Below are positions 35,603 to 43,658 of a stretch of 64,000 nt of DNA, one piece after another. Origin of the DNA: Actinoplanes regularis (lineage in GTDB: Bacteria; Actinomycetota; Actinomycetes; Mycobacteriales; Micromonosporaceae); NCBI RefSeq assembly GCF_900188005.1, contig NZ_FZNR01000020.1, forward strand, positions 62,001 through 126,000, read 5' to 3'. The notes under the pieces were generated by a model. It worked only from the letters and a program-made list of their open reading frames with translations, was not told where the DNA came from and did no database searches. The position numbers were made by a program, and so were the translations under genes. Positions within the stretch are counted from its first letter, which is position 1. Each line of letters begins with the position of its first letter.

Positions 35603-35958
35603 ACGAGGGCCTGCGCGCCGTCGGACATGATCTCCTCGACGAAGACGGCGGCGCCGGCGATGCGGATGCCGGGGATCACGTCCTCGGCACCGATGCCGCG
35701 GCGGGCGGCGCACTGGGTGCACGCGGTGATCCGGCCCGCCTCCAGGAGCAGGTCGATCAGGTCGGGCAGCGGCGCGGCGTGCGGCAGCTCGAACTCGGCG
35801 GCCCGGCCGGGCAGGGCGAACCAGGTGGACTCGCCGGTCAGCCAGAACGACACGTCGACACCGGCGGTCGCGGCCGTGCTCGCCACGTTGAACGCCTGGT
35901 TGCAGCGTTCCGGTGCGTCCGCGCCGGCGGTGGCCTTGACGACCAGCAAACGTGCCAT
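35596..35958 (-). CDS. DsrE family protein
   Basis: Product of 120 residues with the DsrE/F-like alpha/beta fold: MARLLVVKATAGADAPERC, GVDVSFWLTGESTWF, and ITACTQCAARRGI near residue 82, where the Cys pair may carry sulfur. Related proteins handle sulfane sulfur in sulfur-relay systems. ATG 35958 is chosen because TATGCT lies 7 nt upstream; ATG 35970 would overlap that -10 element. It is divergent from the 34-residue microprotein gene, with 26 bp between starts. Confidence 0.8.
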   Translation of the reverse strand: MARLLVVKATAGADAPERCNQAFNVASTAATAGVDVSFWLTGESTWFALPGRAAEFELPHAAPLPDLIDLLLEAGRITACTQCAARRGIGAEDVIPGIRIAGAAVFVEEIMSDGAQALVY

Positions 35959-35984
35959 ACCGGCCAGCATAAGATGGTCCGGTC

Positions 35985-36089
35985 ATGGTTACGGAGATCG
36001 GGTTCGTGAGTCTGCTGGTCGCCGGGGTCGGTGCCCTGGCGGGCGGTTTCGGCTATCTAGCGATGCGTATTTCGAGGGGGCGTTGGTGA
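35985..36089 (+). CDS. 34-residue membrane microprotein
   Basis: A 35-codon frame encoding a single membrane helix (FVSLLVAGVGALAGGFGYLA, residues 7-26) and a basic tail ending RISRGRW. Its stop codon overlaps the GTG of nitrobindin (GTGA), so the two are translationally coupled. TAAGAT lies 9 nt upstream. It has no Shine-Dalgarno, consistent with a near-leaderless start. Function unknown; coupling to a haem protein hints at a membrane-associated redox or NO-related role. Confidence 0.68.
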   Translation: MVTEIGFVSLLVAGVGALAGGFGYLAMRISRGRW

Positions 36090-36685
36090 GCGGCGAGACG
36101 GAAAACCCATTGGGCCCGCCGCCGTGGCTGAACGCCCCGCCGGTCGGCGTCAGTCCCTATGAGGACACGCACGACCTGCGAGTCGGCCCCGACCTGCATC
36201 ATTCGCTGCTCGGGCTGCTGCCGTTCATCGGTCTGTGGCGGGGGCGCGGGCAGGGTGGCTTCCCGGCGGAGGAGGACTACAACTTCGCCCAGGAGGTCCG
36301 GATCAGTCACGACGGGCGGGACTTCCTGCGCTTCGAGTCGCGCTCCTGGCTGCTCGACGACGAGTCGCAGCCGCTCGGCCAGGCGCTCACCGAGTCCGGT
36401 TTCTGGCGGCCGGTGCTGGTCGACGGCCGGCCCGGTGACGAGATGGAGGCCACGATGATCCGGCCGGACGGCGTCGCCGAGCTGTACCTGGGCAAGGCCG
36501 TCAGCACCTGGCTGGAGATGGGCACGGACGCGGTCGCGTACACGCCGTCCGGGCTGCACGTGACCGGCGGGCACCGGCTCTTCGGGGTCGTCGAGGGGGC
36601 GCTGCTCTACGCGCACGAGATCTCGATCGACAACAGCCCGCTGACCCCGCACATGTCCGCGCGCCTGATCCGCATCGGCGGCTGA
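36086..36685 (+). CDS. Nitrobindin family haem protein (peroxynitrite isomerase)
   Basis: Product of 199 residues, a ten-strand beta barrel of the FABP/THAP4-like family. The signature FIGLWRGRGQGGFP is near residue 47 and the haem-ligating His is in YAHEIS near residue 180. Nitrobindins bind ferric haem and convert peroxynitrite to nitrate. The start is GTG 36086 inside the preceding stop, with GAGGGGG upstream. The Fur gene is close by but on a separate transcript. Confidence 0.9.
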   Translation: MSGETENPLGPPPWLNAPPVGVSPYEDTHDLRVGPDLHHSLLGLLPFIGLWRGRGQGGFPAEEDYNFAQEVRISHDGRDFLRFESRSWLLDDESQPLGQALTESGFWRPVLVDGRPGDEMEATMIRPDGVAELYLGKAVSTWLEMGTDAVAYTPSGLHVTGGHRLFGVVEGALLYAHEISIDNSPLTPHMSARLIRIGG

Positions 36686-36699
36686 CCCGCCGAGCGGGC

Positions 36700-37437
36700 T
36701 CAGAAGCCGAGCAGGCTCAACAGGCGGGGAGTCCACGGCGACCGGCCGCGTGGCACGCCGTCGAGCGAGATCACTTCGGCGAGTCCGCGCACCGACGACG
36801 CCAGCCAGATCGCGTCGGCGGCGGCCAGCTCCGGCAGCGTGATCATGCGGAACGCGGGCCGCAGTCCCACCGAGCCGGCCACCGACAGCAGGTGGCCGGC
36901 CGTGATCCCGTCCAGGATGCCGGCTTCCGCGGGCGGGACCGTGCACAGCGTGTCGCCGCTGAGCCAGACGACGGACGAGGTCGGCGCCTCCAGGACGTAC
37001 CCCTCGAGGGAAGTCCAGATCACGTCGTCGGCCTGCTGCCGCGCCGCCCAGCGCCGCGCCGCGAAATTGCTCGCGTAGGACAGTGACTTGGCCGCCGACA
37101 GCGACCACGGCGGACGCCGCCCGACGGAGACGCCGAGGTCGGCGCTGAGGACCCGGACGCCGTCCCGTCGCTCCCGGAGCACCTGCTCCGAGATCTCCGA
37201 GACGCTCACGTGCAGCAGATTCCGGGTGTAGACGATGCGCATCACCCCGGTCCGCCGGGCTTGGAGCCCGCCGAGATCGATGGGTGGGGGCGGCGGCAGG
37301 TCGAGCAGCGCCGCGGACCGGGCCAGCCGGTCGAGGTGCTCCGGCAGCAGCCACGGTCCCGACGGCCGCAGGTGCAGGGTCTCGAAGACCCCGTCGCCGA
37401 GGAGATCGCTCGGGGACACCAGGATTCGCTCGTCCAT
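36700..37437 (-). CDS. Class IV PLP-dependent aminotransferase
   Basis: Product of 245 residues. The catalytic Lys is in AKSLSYASNF and the cofactor-contacting segments are EGYVLEAPTSSV and AGILDGITAGHLL. This fits 4-amino-4-deoxychorismate lyase (PabC)-like or branched-chain/D-amino-acid aminotransferase-like enzymes; no pab genes are nearby, so PabC is only a suggestion. ATG 37437 has TAATTT 7 nt upstream. It is divergent from fur, with 31 bp between starts. Confidence 0.87.
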   Translation of the reverse strand: MDERILVSPSDLLGDGVFETLHLRPSGPWLLPEHLDRLARSAALLDLPPPPPIDLGGLQARRTGVMRIVYTRNLLHVSVSEISEQVLRERRDGVRVLSADLGVSVGRRPPWSLSAAKSLSYASNFAARRWAARQQADDVIWTSLEGYVLEAPTSSVVWLSGDTLCTVPPAEAGILDGITAGHLLSVAGSVGLRPAFRMITLPELAAADAIWLASSVRGLAEVISLDGVPRGRSPWTPRLLSLLGF

Positions 37438-37468
37438 CAACGTGAAATTAGCGAACTATGCTCGTGGG

Positions 37469-37891
37469 GTGTCCGCCACTTCGCTTGCCGTCATGCTGCG
37501 TGAGCGCGGCCTGCGGCTCACCCCGCAGCGTCAGCTGATCCTGGAAGCGGTGCACGAGCTCGGCCACGCGACCCCCGAGACGGTGCACAACGCGGTCCGT
37601 GAGCGGGTCGCCGGGGTCAACATAACCACCGTCTACCGGACGCTGGAGCTGCTGGAAGAGCTCGGCCTGGTCAATCACACGCACCTGTCGCACGGCTCGC
37701 CGACCTACCACCCGGCCGGTGAGGGTCAGCACGTGCACCTGGTCTGCCGCTCCTGCGGGTCGATCGAGGAGATGGATCCGGCGGTGCTGCTCCCGGTCTG
37801 CGACCGGCTGCGGGACGAGCGAAATTTCCGCGTCGATGTCGGCCACGTCTCCCTCTTCGGTGTCTGCGGCAAGTGCAAGGAGTCCGAATGA
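37469..37891 (+). CDS. Fur-family transcriptional regulator
   Basis: Product of 140 residues. Winged helix with RLTPQRQLILEAVHELGHATPETVH and NITTVYRTLELLEELGLV; dimer domain with HVHLVCRSCGSIEEM and CGKC, the two CXXC zinc sites. Whether it responds to zinc, iron or peroxide cannot be settled from sequence. TATGCT ends 6 nt before GTG 37469, a leaderless pattern. ygfZ overlaps its stop codon (ATGA). Confidence 0.92.
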   Translation: MSATSLAVMLRERGLRLTPQRQLILEAVHELGHATPETVHNAVRERVAGVNITTVYRTLELLEELGLVNHTHLSHGSPTYHPAGEGQHVHLVCRSCGSIEEMDPAVLLPVCDRLRDERNFRVDVGHVSLFGVCGKCKESE

Positions 37892-38925
37892 CCGTCGTCA
37901 TGGTCGAGGAGATCGACCCGAGCTCGGCCGACGCCGGAGTGCCCGCGCACTTCGGCGATCCGGTGAAGGAGCAGCGCCTCCTGGAGACCGCGGTCGGCCT
38001 GGTCGACCGGTCCAACCGGGACGTTCTCGCGGTGCCCGGTGACGAGCGGGCGAGCTGGCTGCACACGCTGACGACCCAGCATCTCTCCGGGATCTCCGCC
38101 GACCAGGGCAGCGAGCTGCTGGTGCTGTCCCCGCACGGGCACGTGGAGCAGCACGCGTTCGTCACCGACGACGGCACGACGGCCTGGCTGGACACCGAGC
38201 CGGGCGCCGGTGCCGGCCTCCTGAAGTACCTGGAGATGATGCGCTTCTTCACCCGGGTGGAGCCGCGCGACGCCACCTCGGAGATCGCGGTGCTGTCGCT
38301 GGTCGGCCCGGCCGCTGCCGAGCTCTTACCGGAGCTGGCGGAGCCGCGGATCGGTGCGGTGCCGGGTCCGAAGTTCGCCGCCGGATCGGTTCCCCCCGAG
38401 GCCACCGCGATCTATTCGGTACGACCTTTCGAGGGCGGGCTGGCTCGTCGCGTTCCGCTCGGTGTGGACCTGCTGGTCCCGCGGGCGGCGAAGACGTCGG
38501 TGATCGAGAAGCTGGGCGTGCCCCGAGCCGGCCTGTCGGCGTACGAGGCGATCCGGGTCGCCGCCCGGGTCCCGCGGCTGGGCCACGAGACCGATCACAA
38601 GACGCTTCCGGCCGAGGCGGATTTCATGGCCGCCGCGGTGCACCTGGACAAGGGCTGCTACCGCGGGCAGGAGACCGTCGCCCGGGTGCACCACCTGGGC
38701 CGGCCACCGCGTCGCCTGGTCCTGCTGCACCTGGACGGGATCGCCACCGACCACCCGCCGGCGCAGGGCACACCGGTCGAGCTGGACGGCCGGGCGGTCG
38801 GCTTCGTCGGAACCGGCGTGCGGCACCACGAGCTGGGGATGATCGCGCTGGCCGTGCTCAAGCGGAACGTGGCCGACGACGCCCGCCTGACCGTCGGGGA
38901 GTCGACGGCGGCGATCGACGTCTGA
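37888..38925 (+). CDS. ygfZ: YgfZ/GcvT-like folate-binding protein
   Basis: Product of 345 residues, GcvT-like fold. The YgfZ signature KGCYRGQE is near residue 255. The family supports Fe-S cluster enzyme maturation with tetrahydrofolate. The ATG overlaps the fur stop and AAGGAG lies inside fur, so expression is coupled to the regulator; this gene pair is common in actinobacteria and links metal status to Fe-S assembly. Confidence 0.94.
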   Translation: MTVVMVEEIDPSSADAGVPAHFGDPVKEQRLLETAVGLVDRSNRDVLAVPGDERASWLHTLTTQHLSGISADQGSELLVLSPHGHVEQHAFVTDDGTTAWLDTEPGAGAGLLKYLEMMRFFTRVEPRDATSEIAVLSLVGPAAAELLPELAEPRIGAVPGPKFAAGSVPPEATAIYSVRPFEGGLARRVPLGVDLLVPRAAKTSVIEKLGVPRAGLSAYEAIRVAARVPRLGHETDHKTLPAEADFMAAAVHLDKGCYRGQETVARVHHLGRPPRRLVLLHLDGIATDHPPAQGTPVELDGRAVGFVGTGVRHHELGMIALAVLKRNVADDARLTVGESTAAIDV

Positions 38926-38993
38926 CCCCCGCGCCCGGGGGCCGTGCCGGAAGCGCCGCTGAGGGCGGCGGCGGTCGTGGCAGGATGACCGGC

Positions 38994-39827
38994 ATGACCG
39001 GGACCTTGATCACCGTCGCCCCGACCGGCGCGGAGAGCAGCAAGGCGGACGTGCCGGCTCTGCCAGTGACCCTGGACGAGTTGGTCTCGACCGCGAAAGA
39101 GTGCGAGGCACTGGGCGCCTCGATCATCCATGTGCACATCCGGGACGAGGACGGCCGTCCGACCCTCGACCAGGGCCGGCTGCGGGCCACCGTGGCCGCG
39201 CTGCGCGAGTCGACCGGGCTGATCATCCAGCTCTCGTCGGGCGGCGCGGTGACCGATCCGGAGGCCAGTCGCCTGGCCGTGCTGGACGCCGCCCCGGAGA
39301 TGGCCTCGTGCACCATGGGCACCGTCAACTTCGGCGACGACGTGTTCATGAACCGCTGGGACTTCATCGTCGATCTGCACACCCGGATGCAGGAGCGCGG
39401 CATCGTTCCGGAGTACGAGATCTTCGACCTGGGCCAGCTCACCACCCTGCAGCGGCTGCTCGGCAAGCACGGGCTGCCGTTCGGCGGTCACGTGCACGTC
39501 GACCTGGTGATGGGCGTGCCGGGCGGGATGCCCGGCACCGCGGCCGCGCTGGTCGCCTGCGAGCAGGCGATCCGTGACCTGCCGGCGGGCACCACGTTCT
39601 CGGCGACCGGCATCGGTCGCGGCACGATCCCGGTGATGCTGGCCGCCCTGTCGACCGGCGGCCACCTGCGGGTGGGCATGGAGGACACCGTCACGTACGC
39701 GAAGGGTCGCCCTGTCGAGTCGAACATGCAGCTGGTCGCCCGCGCCGTCGGGTTCGCCCAGCTCGCCCAGCGCCCGCCGCTGACCCCCGCCCAGGCGCGG
39801 GAGCTGCTCGGAGTGCCGGCTCGATGA
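38994..39827 (+). CDS. BKACE family beta-keto acid cleavage enzyme
   Basis: Product of 277 residues, DUF849 TIM barrel. The metal-binding motif HVHIRDEDGRPT is near residue 44 and a second His pair is in GGHVHVDLVMG. BKACE enzymes combine a beta-keto acid with acetyl-CoA to give acetoacetate and a new acyl-CoA, as in lysine fermentation (Kce). The substrate here is open. ATG 38994 is preferred; ATG 38985 is 9 nt upstream. The stop overlaps the asparaginase ATG. Confidence 0.9.
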   Translation: MTGTLITVAPTGAESSKADVPALPVTLDELVSTAKECEALGASIIHVHIRDEDGRPTLDQGRLRATVAALRESTGLIIQLSSGGAVTDPEASRLAVLDAAPEMASCTMGTVNFGDDVFMNRWDFIVDLHTRMQERGIVPEYEIFDLGQLTTLQRLLGKHGLPFGGHVHVDLVMGVPGGMPGTAAALVACEQAIRDLPAGTTFSATGIGRGTIPVMLAALSTGGHLRVGMEDTVTYAKGRPVESNMQLVARAVGFAQLAQRPPLTPAQARELLGVPAR

Positions 39828-40735
39828 CCGTCGTCGCGGAGGTGGTCCGCTCCGGCTTCGTGGAGAGCGTGCACCACGGTGTCGTCGCGTTCACCGGCCG
39901 GGCCGGTGTCGGGGACATCAGCAGCCCGTTCTTCCCGCGTTCGTCGAACAAGCCGTTGCAGACGGTCGGCATGCTGCGCGCGGGGCTGGTCCCGCGCGAG
40001 GAGACCGACCTCGCGATGATCAGCGCCAGCCACGACGGCGAGCCGTTCCACGTGGAGCGGGTGCGGGGCATCCTGTCCGCCGCGGGTCTGGGCCTGGAGT
40101 CGCTCGGCTGTCCGGCGCAGTTGCCGGCGGGCGAGCAGCCGCGCAACGCCTGGCTGCGGGACGGCGGCTCCGCGGAGCCGATCCTGATGAACTGCTCGGG
40201 CAAGCACGCCGGGATGCTGGCCACCTGTGTGGTCAACGGGTGGCCGCTGGATTCGTACCTCGATCCCAAGCACCCGCTGCAGGTGGCGCTCGCCGACGCG
40301 GTCAGTGAGCTGGCCGGCGAGCCGATCGCCGCGACCGGGGTGGACGGCTGCGGTGCGCCGGTGCTGGCCATCTCGCCGGCCGGGCTGGCCCGGGCGTTCC
40401 TGCGGCTGGTCGCGGCGGATCCGGGCACTCCGGAGCGCCGGGTGGCGGACGCCATGCGGGCGCACCCCGCTCTGGTGGCCGGCACCGGGTCGCCGGACAC
40501 CGTGCTGATGGCCGGTGCGCCGGGGCTGCTGGTGAAGAGCGGCGCGGACGGGGTGGTGGCGGCCGCGTCGCCGGATGCCGGCGGGGTCGTCGTGAAGATC
40601 TCCGACGGCTCGATGCGGGCCCGGATGCCGGTGCTGCTCGCGGCCTTGCAGCGGCTGGGTGTGGCGACACCCGTTCTGGAGGAGCCGGTGCTGGGCGGTG
40701 GCCGCCCGGTCGGCGAGGTTCGCGCGGTCTGGTGA
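39824..40735 (+). CDS. L-asparaginase II (rhizobial/thermolabile type)
   Basis: Product of 303 residues of the PF06089 asparaginase family, unrelated to the E. coli enzymes. Conserved active-site segments are RSSNKPLQ, MISASHDGE and MNCSGKHAGML, the Ser-Lys and Cys-Lys pairs seen in the rhizobial ReAV structure. It hydrolyses asparagine to aspartate and ammonia in the cytosol. It overlaps the BKACE gene by 4 nt, so the two form one operon. Confidence 0.92.
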   Translation: MTVVAEVVRSGFVESVHHGVVAFTGRAGVGDISSPFFPRSSNKPLQTVGMLRAGLVPREETDLAMISASHDGEPFHVERVRGILSAAGLGLESLGCPAQLPAGEQPRNAWLRDGGSAEPILMNCSGKHAGMLATCVVNGWPLDSYLDPKHPLQVALADAVSELAGEPIAATGVDGCGAPVLAISPAGLARAFLRLVAADPGTPERRVADAMRAHPALVAGTGSPDTVLMAGAPGLLVKSGADGVVAAASPDAGGVVVKISDGSMRARMPVLLAALQRLGVATPVLEEPVLGGGRPVGEVRAVW

Positions 40736-40745
40736 CTCGTCTCAC

Positions 40746-40782
40746 GCTAGCTCTTGCAAGCGTTTTGCTTGCAAGAGCTAGC
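40746..40782. promoter_or_regulatory. Perfect 16-bp palindrome over the XRE-gene promoter
   Basis: GCTAGCTCTTGCAAGC (40746-40761) and its exact complement (40767-40782) flank a GTTTT loop. The right arm contains TTGCAA (40769-40774), exactly 17 bp before TACCTT (40792-40797), so the dyad covers the -35 element of the next gene. Autoregulation by the XRE protein is likely. It could also serve as a terminator for the asparaginase gene. Confidence 0.78.
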
Positions 40783-40804
40783 ACTCCGCGCTACCTTCGG
40801 AGGC

Positions 40805-41239
40805 ATGGCCACGCCCAAGGATCTGCCGCAGGACATCGGAACCTTCATCCGCGATCTGAGGCAGACCGCGAAGATCTCGCTGCGGCAGCTCGCCGACAAG
40901 GCCGGGGTGAGCAACCCCTACCTCAGCCAGATCGAGCGTGGCCTGCGTAAGCCCAGCGCCGAGGTGCTGCAGCAGATTGCCAGCGCCCTGCGTGTGTCGA
41001 CGCCCGCGATGTACCTGCGGGCCGGACTGCTCGATGGTGAGGGCCAGCAGGGTGTGCTGGCGGCCATCGCGGTCGACCCGGAGCTCACGATCGCGCAGAA
41101 GCAGTCCCTGACGCAGATCTACGAGACGTTCCGCAACGAGAACGCTCGGAACGCGCCACCGGCGTCTGAAGCGGAGACGCCGTCCCCGGACGCCGAGAGC
41201 GCGCCCCGGACCACCCCGATCGCCGAGGAGACGAAATGA
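40805..41239 (+). CDS. XRE-family transcriptional regulator (Rv0474-like)
   Basis: Product of 144 residues. HTH at residues ~12-66 (RDLRQTAKISLRQLADKAGVSNPYLSQIERGLRKPSAEVLQQIA), then a short helical stretch and a disordered acidic Pro/Ala tail. It is similar to mycobacterial Rv0474, which also precedes hbhA. ATG 40805 has both GGAGG and a TACCTT 7 nt upstream. hbhA starts inside its stop codon. Confidence 0.88.
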   Translation: MATPKDLPQDIGTFIRDLRQTAKISLRQLADKAGVSNPYLSQIERGLRKPSAEVLQQIASALRVSTPAMYLRAGLLDGEGQQGVLAAIAVDPELTIAQKQSLTQIYETFRNENARNAPPASEAETPSPDAESAPRTTPIAEETK

Positions 41240-41691
41240 CCGAGCAGACCAAGACCCGGATCCCGACCCCGCTGTACGCCGCCGCCGGCGCCGGTGACCT
41301 CGCCTACCAGCAGCTGCGCAAGCTGCCGGCGGTGCTCACCCAGCTGAGCGACCGGGCGGTCGCCTCGCTGCGCACCGCCAACGAGCAGGCCACCGAGCTG
41401 CAGCACAAGGCCGTCAACACCGACTTCGACGCGCTGCGGACCAACGCCACCACGGCGGCCACGGCGTTCGCGCAGGTCGCTCAGGAGCGTGCCGTCGCGG
41501 CGTACACCGCTCTGGTCGCCCGCGGCGAGAAGGTCGTCGGCACCGGCATCGTCGAGTCCGCCGAGGTTGTGAACGCCGACATCGAGGCCACCGAGCAGCC
41601 GAAGGCCGTTGAGGCCGCGGCCGCGCCGGCCGAGGCGGCGAAGCCGCGCCGGCGGCCCAAGGCCACCCCGGCCCCGAAGTCGGCCGAGTAA
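41236..41691 (+). CDS. HbhA-like heparin-binding haemagglutinin homologue
   Basis: Product of 151 residues. Helical N-terminal part (TPLYAAAGAGDLAYQQLRKLP ... LTQLSDRAV) and an Ala/Pro/Lys-rich tail (AKPRRRPKATPAPKSAE) follow the layout of mycobacterial HbhA, though this protein is shorter and its lysine-rich tail is brief. HbhA binds heparan sulfate and affects cell aggregation; whether this one adheres to anything is unknown. It overlaps the XRE gene by 4 nt. Confidence 0.8.
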   Translation: MTEQTKTRIPTPLYAAAGAGDLAYQQLRKLPAVLTQLSDRAVASLRTANEQATELQHKAVNTDFDALRTNATTAATAFAQVAQERAVAAYTALVARGEKVVGTGIVESAEVVNADIEATEQPKAVEAAAAPAEAAKPRRRPKATPAPKSAE

Positions 41692-41707
41692 GCGTTTCGA
41701 CATGCTT

Positions 41708-41736
41708 CGCGGGCCCCGGCATTGCCGGGGCCCGCG
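41708..41736 (+). terminator. Hairpin terminator after the hbhA-like gene
   Basis: 13-bp perfect GC-rich stem (CGCGGGCCCCGGC) with an ATT loop, extended by ATGC/GCAT at the base. It lies 16 nt after the stop. No T-run follows; the TAGACT promoter hexamer of the next gene begins 4 nt later. Confidence 0.8.
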
Positions 41737-41751
41737 GCATAGACTCCCGAC

Positions 41752-42066
41752 ATGGCCTCTTCCGCGCCGATCTTCTATGACGACGTCCAGCGCTACATCG
41801 AGTTCGCGATCCTTCTGTTCGCCCTGGTGATCGAGACGGTGGCATTCGTCCACTGCCTCATCCAGCGTGGCGCGGCCTTCCAGGCGCTCGGCACCCTGCC
41901 CAAGGGCGCGTGGGCCGCGATCATCGGCGTCTGCCTCGTCATGACCTGGGCGGGCCGGGACGCTCTCGGCATCTTCGGCCTGATCGGCATCGCCGCCTCG
42001 CTGATCTACCTGCTCGATGTCCGTCCCGGTCTGAAGGACATCGCGGACGGCAAGGGCTTCTGGTGA
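41752..42066 (+). CDS. DUF2516 family membrane protein
   Basis: Product of 104 residues with three hydrophobic helices (FAILLFALVIETVAFVHCL, GAWAAIIGVCLVMTWAG, GLIGIAASLIYLLDV). It matches the DUF2516 family (mycobacterial Rv0476), which keeps the same position after hbhA. TAGACT lies 6 nt before ATG 41752, a leaderless start. Function unknown. Confidence 0.87.
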   Translation: MASSAPIFYDDVQRYIEFAILLFALVIETVAFVHCLIQRGAAFQALGTLPKGAWAAIIGVCLVMTWAGRDALGIFGLIGIAASLIYLLDVRPGLKDIADGKGFW

Positions 42067-42115
42067 CCCTTCCGGCCGCCTCTCCCGGTCTTCCCGCGGC
42101 TCCTGGGGCCGGTGC

Positions 42116-43000
42116 GTGAGGGCTCGCTTCGGCCCACCGCCACCCGACGGCGGTCCGCGCCTGCGGCGCGTCGATCGGACCGGGCCGCGATCCGGTCGTC
42201 CGACCCTGCCGGGCCCGGCCACCGAGCTGATCACCCTGCCCTCCGGTGTACGGGTGGAGCAGCTGATCACCGGCGCCGGCGACCCGATCACGGTCTTCGC
42301 GCACGGGCTGGCCGGGGACATCCCCGGCACCCGCCCGCTCGGCAGCGCGGTGGCCGGCCGCCGGGTGTTCTTCCAGTTCCGCGGGCACGGCCGCTCGGAC
42401 GCGCCGCCCGGCCCGTGGAGCTTCGGCGACCTGGCCGGCGATCTGCGTGGGGTGGCCGACCTGGCCGGGGCGACCCGGGCGCTCGGTGTGAGCATGGGTG
42501 CGGGCGCCCTGTGCCGGCTGCTCGCCGAGACCCCCGATCGTTTCGAGCGGGTGGTGTTCTACCTGCCGGCCCCGCTGGGCGGGGACCGTCCGGAGGCCGC
42601 GGTGCAGCGTCTGGACCGGCTGCTCGCCTCGGTCGAGTCCGGCGAGGCCGCGATGATCGCCGACGCGGTGGAGGCGGAGCTGCCCGCTGCGGTCCGTAAC
42701 ACCCCGGCCGGTTGGGGACACCTGCGGCAGCGGGTGGAGCAGCTCCAGCGGGACGGCCTGGCCGCCGAGCTCGCGACGCTCTGGTCGGCACCGGTGATCC
42801 CGGAGGAGTCCCTGCTGCGGGCGTTCCGTGGCCGGGCGTTGGTGCTCGGCTGCCGGGACGACGAGATCCACCCCGCCTCCTGGGCGGAGCGGCTGGCCGA
42901 GCTGCTCGATGCGGAGCTGCACATCTATGACCGGCCCGCGGTGCTCTGGACCAACCGGCCGGATCTGCGTGACCGCGTCTCCACCTTCCTGAACGACTAG
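42116..43000 (+). CDS. Alpha/beta hydrolase
   Basis: Product of 294 residues. The nucleophile elbow is GVSMGAG near residue 125, the oxyanion strand VFAHGLAGD, and the acid in LVLGCRDDEIHP. The expected C-terminal catalytic His is not obvious: the region reads LHIYDRPAVLW. The natural ester or amide substrate is unknown. GTG 42116 is used; the first ~35 residues are Pro/Arg-rich and poorly conserved in appearance, so the true start could be internal. Confidence 0.8.
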   Translation: MRARFGPPPPDGGPRLRRVDRTGPRSGRPTLPGPATELITLPSGVRVEQLITGAGDPITVFAHGLAGDIPGTRPLGSAVAGRRVFFQFRGHGRSDAPPGPWSFGDLAGDLRGVADLAGATRALGVSMGAGALCRLLAETPDRFERVVFYLPAPLGGDRPEAAVQRLDRLLASVESGEAAMIADAVEAELPAAVRNTPAGWGHLRQRVEQLQRDGLAAELATLWSAPVIPEESLLRAFRGRALVLGCRDDEIHPASWAERLAELLDAELHIYDRPAVLWTNRPDLRDRVSTFLND

Positions 43001-43119
43001 CGGGCGTCGAGCTCCAGGCTCGGCTCGGTGGGCACCGGTCGGCCTCTCGGCCATGCCACGATTCTGCCTATTAGGGCGTAAAACCGTAACTTTCCCTGCG
43101 CGAGCCAGATGTAATTGAC

Positions 43120-43587
43120 GTGCTCTTGTCCCCTAAATCCGTTTTTATCGGTGTGGTGGCGATCGGGCTGCCCTTCGCCGTCGTGGTCGGCTGGGCGCTT
43201 GGCACACCCGTAGCGCGTACCGCCGCGACCCAAGAGGCCGGCGGAGCCGGCGGCAGCGGTGTCCTCGGCCTGGCGCCGGCCCGGACGACGGCGCCGACCA
43301 CCGGTCACGCGGCCCACCCGGCTCCGCCGGCGAGCGATACCCATTCGCAGGTCGTGGTGATCAGCAGCACGGTGGTGACCCGGACCGTCACGGTCGCCGC
43401 CTCGCCGTTCCCGGCCGGCACCTCGGCCTCCTCACCGTCGCCCATCCTCGGCATGCCCCCGGTGCCCACGCCGACCCAGATCACCGGCCCGCCGGAACCC
43501 ATCCCGTCCCAGACGCCGATCCCGTCCGTGAGCGCCGCGCCGACCAGCAGCGCGGTCCCCTCCCCGGCGCCGACGTCAGCGTCCTGA
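43120..43587 (+). CDS. Secreted or membrane-anchored Pro/Ser/Thr-rich protein
   Basis: Product of 155 residues. A hydrophobic helix (VFIGVVAIGLPFAVVVGWALG, residues ~8-28) is followed by a low-complexity extracytoplasmic region rich in Pro, Ser, Thr and Ala. No domain is recognised; it resembles a cell-wall spacer. GTG 43120 has no good Shine-Dalgarno; TTG 43126 is an alternative. Codon use is normal for the neighbourhood, so the frame is probably real. Confidence 0.6.
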   Translation: MLLSPKSVFIGVVAIGLPFAVVVGWALGTPVARTAATQEAGGAGGSGVLGLAPARTTAPTTGHAAHPAPPASDTHSQVVVISSTVVTRTVTVAASPFPAGTSASSPSPILGMPPVPTPTQITGPPEPIPSQTPIPSVSAAPTSSAVPSPAPTSAS

Positions 43588-43658
43588 CAGCGGGGCCGGC
43601 ACCGCAAGCACGTGTGGCCGCGCGGCGCACGAGACAGGCACCACTAAGCTCGCGGGTC

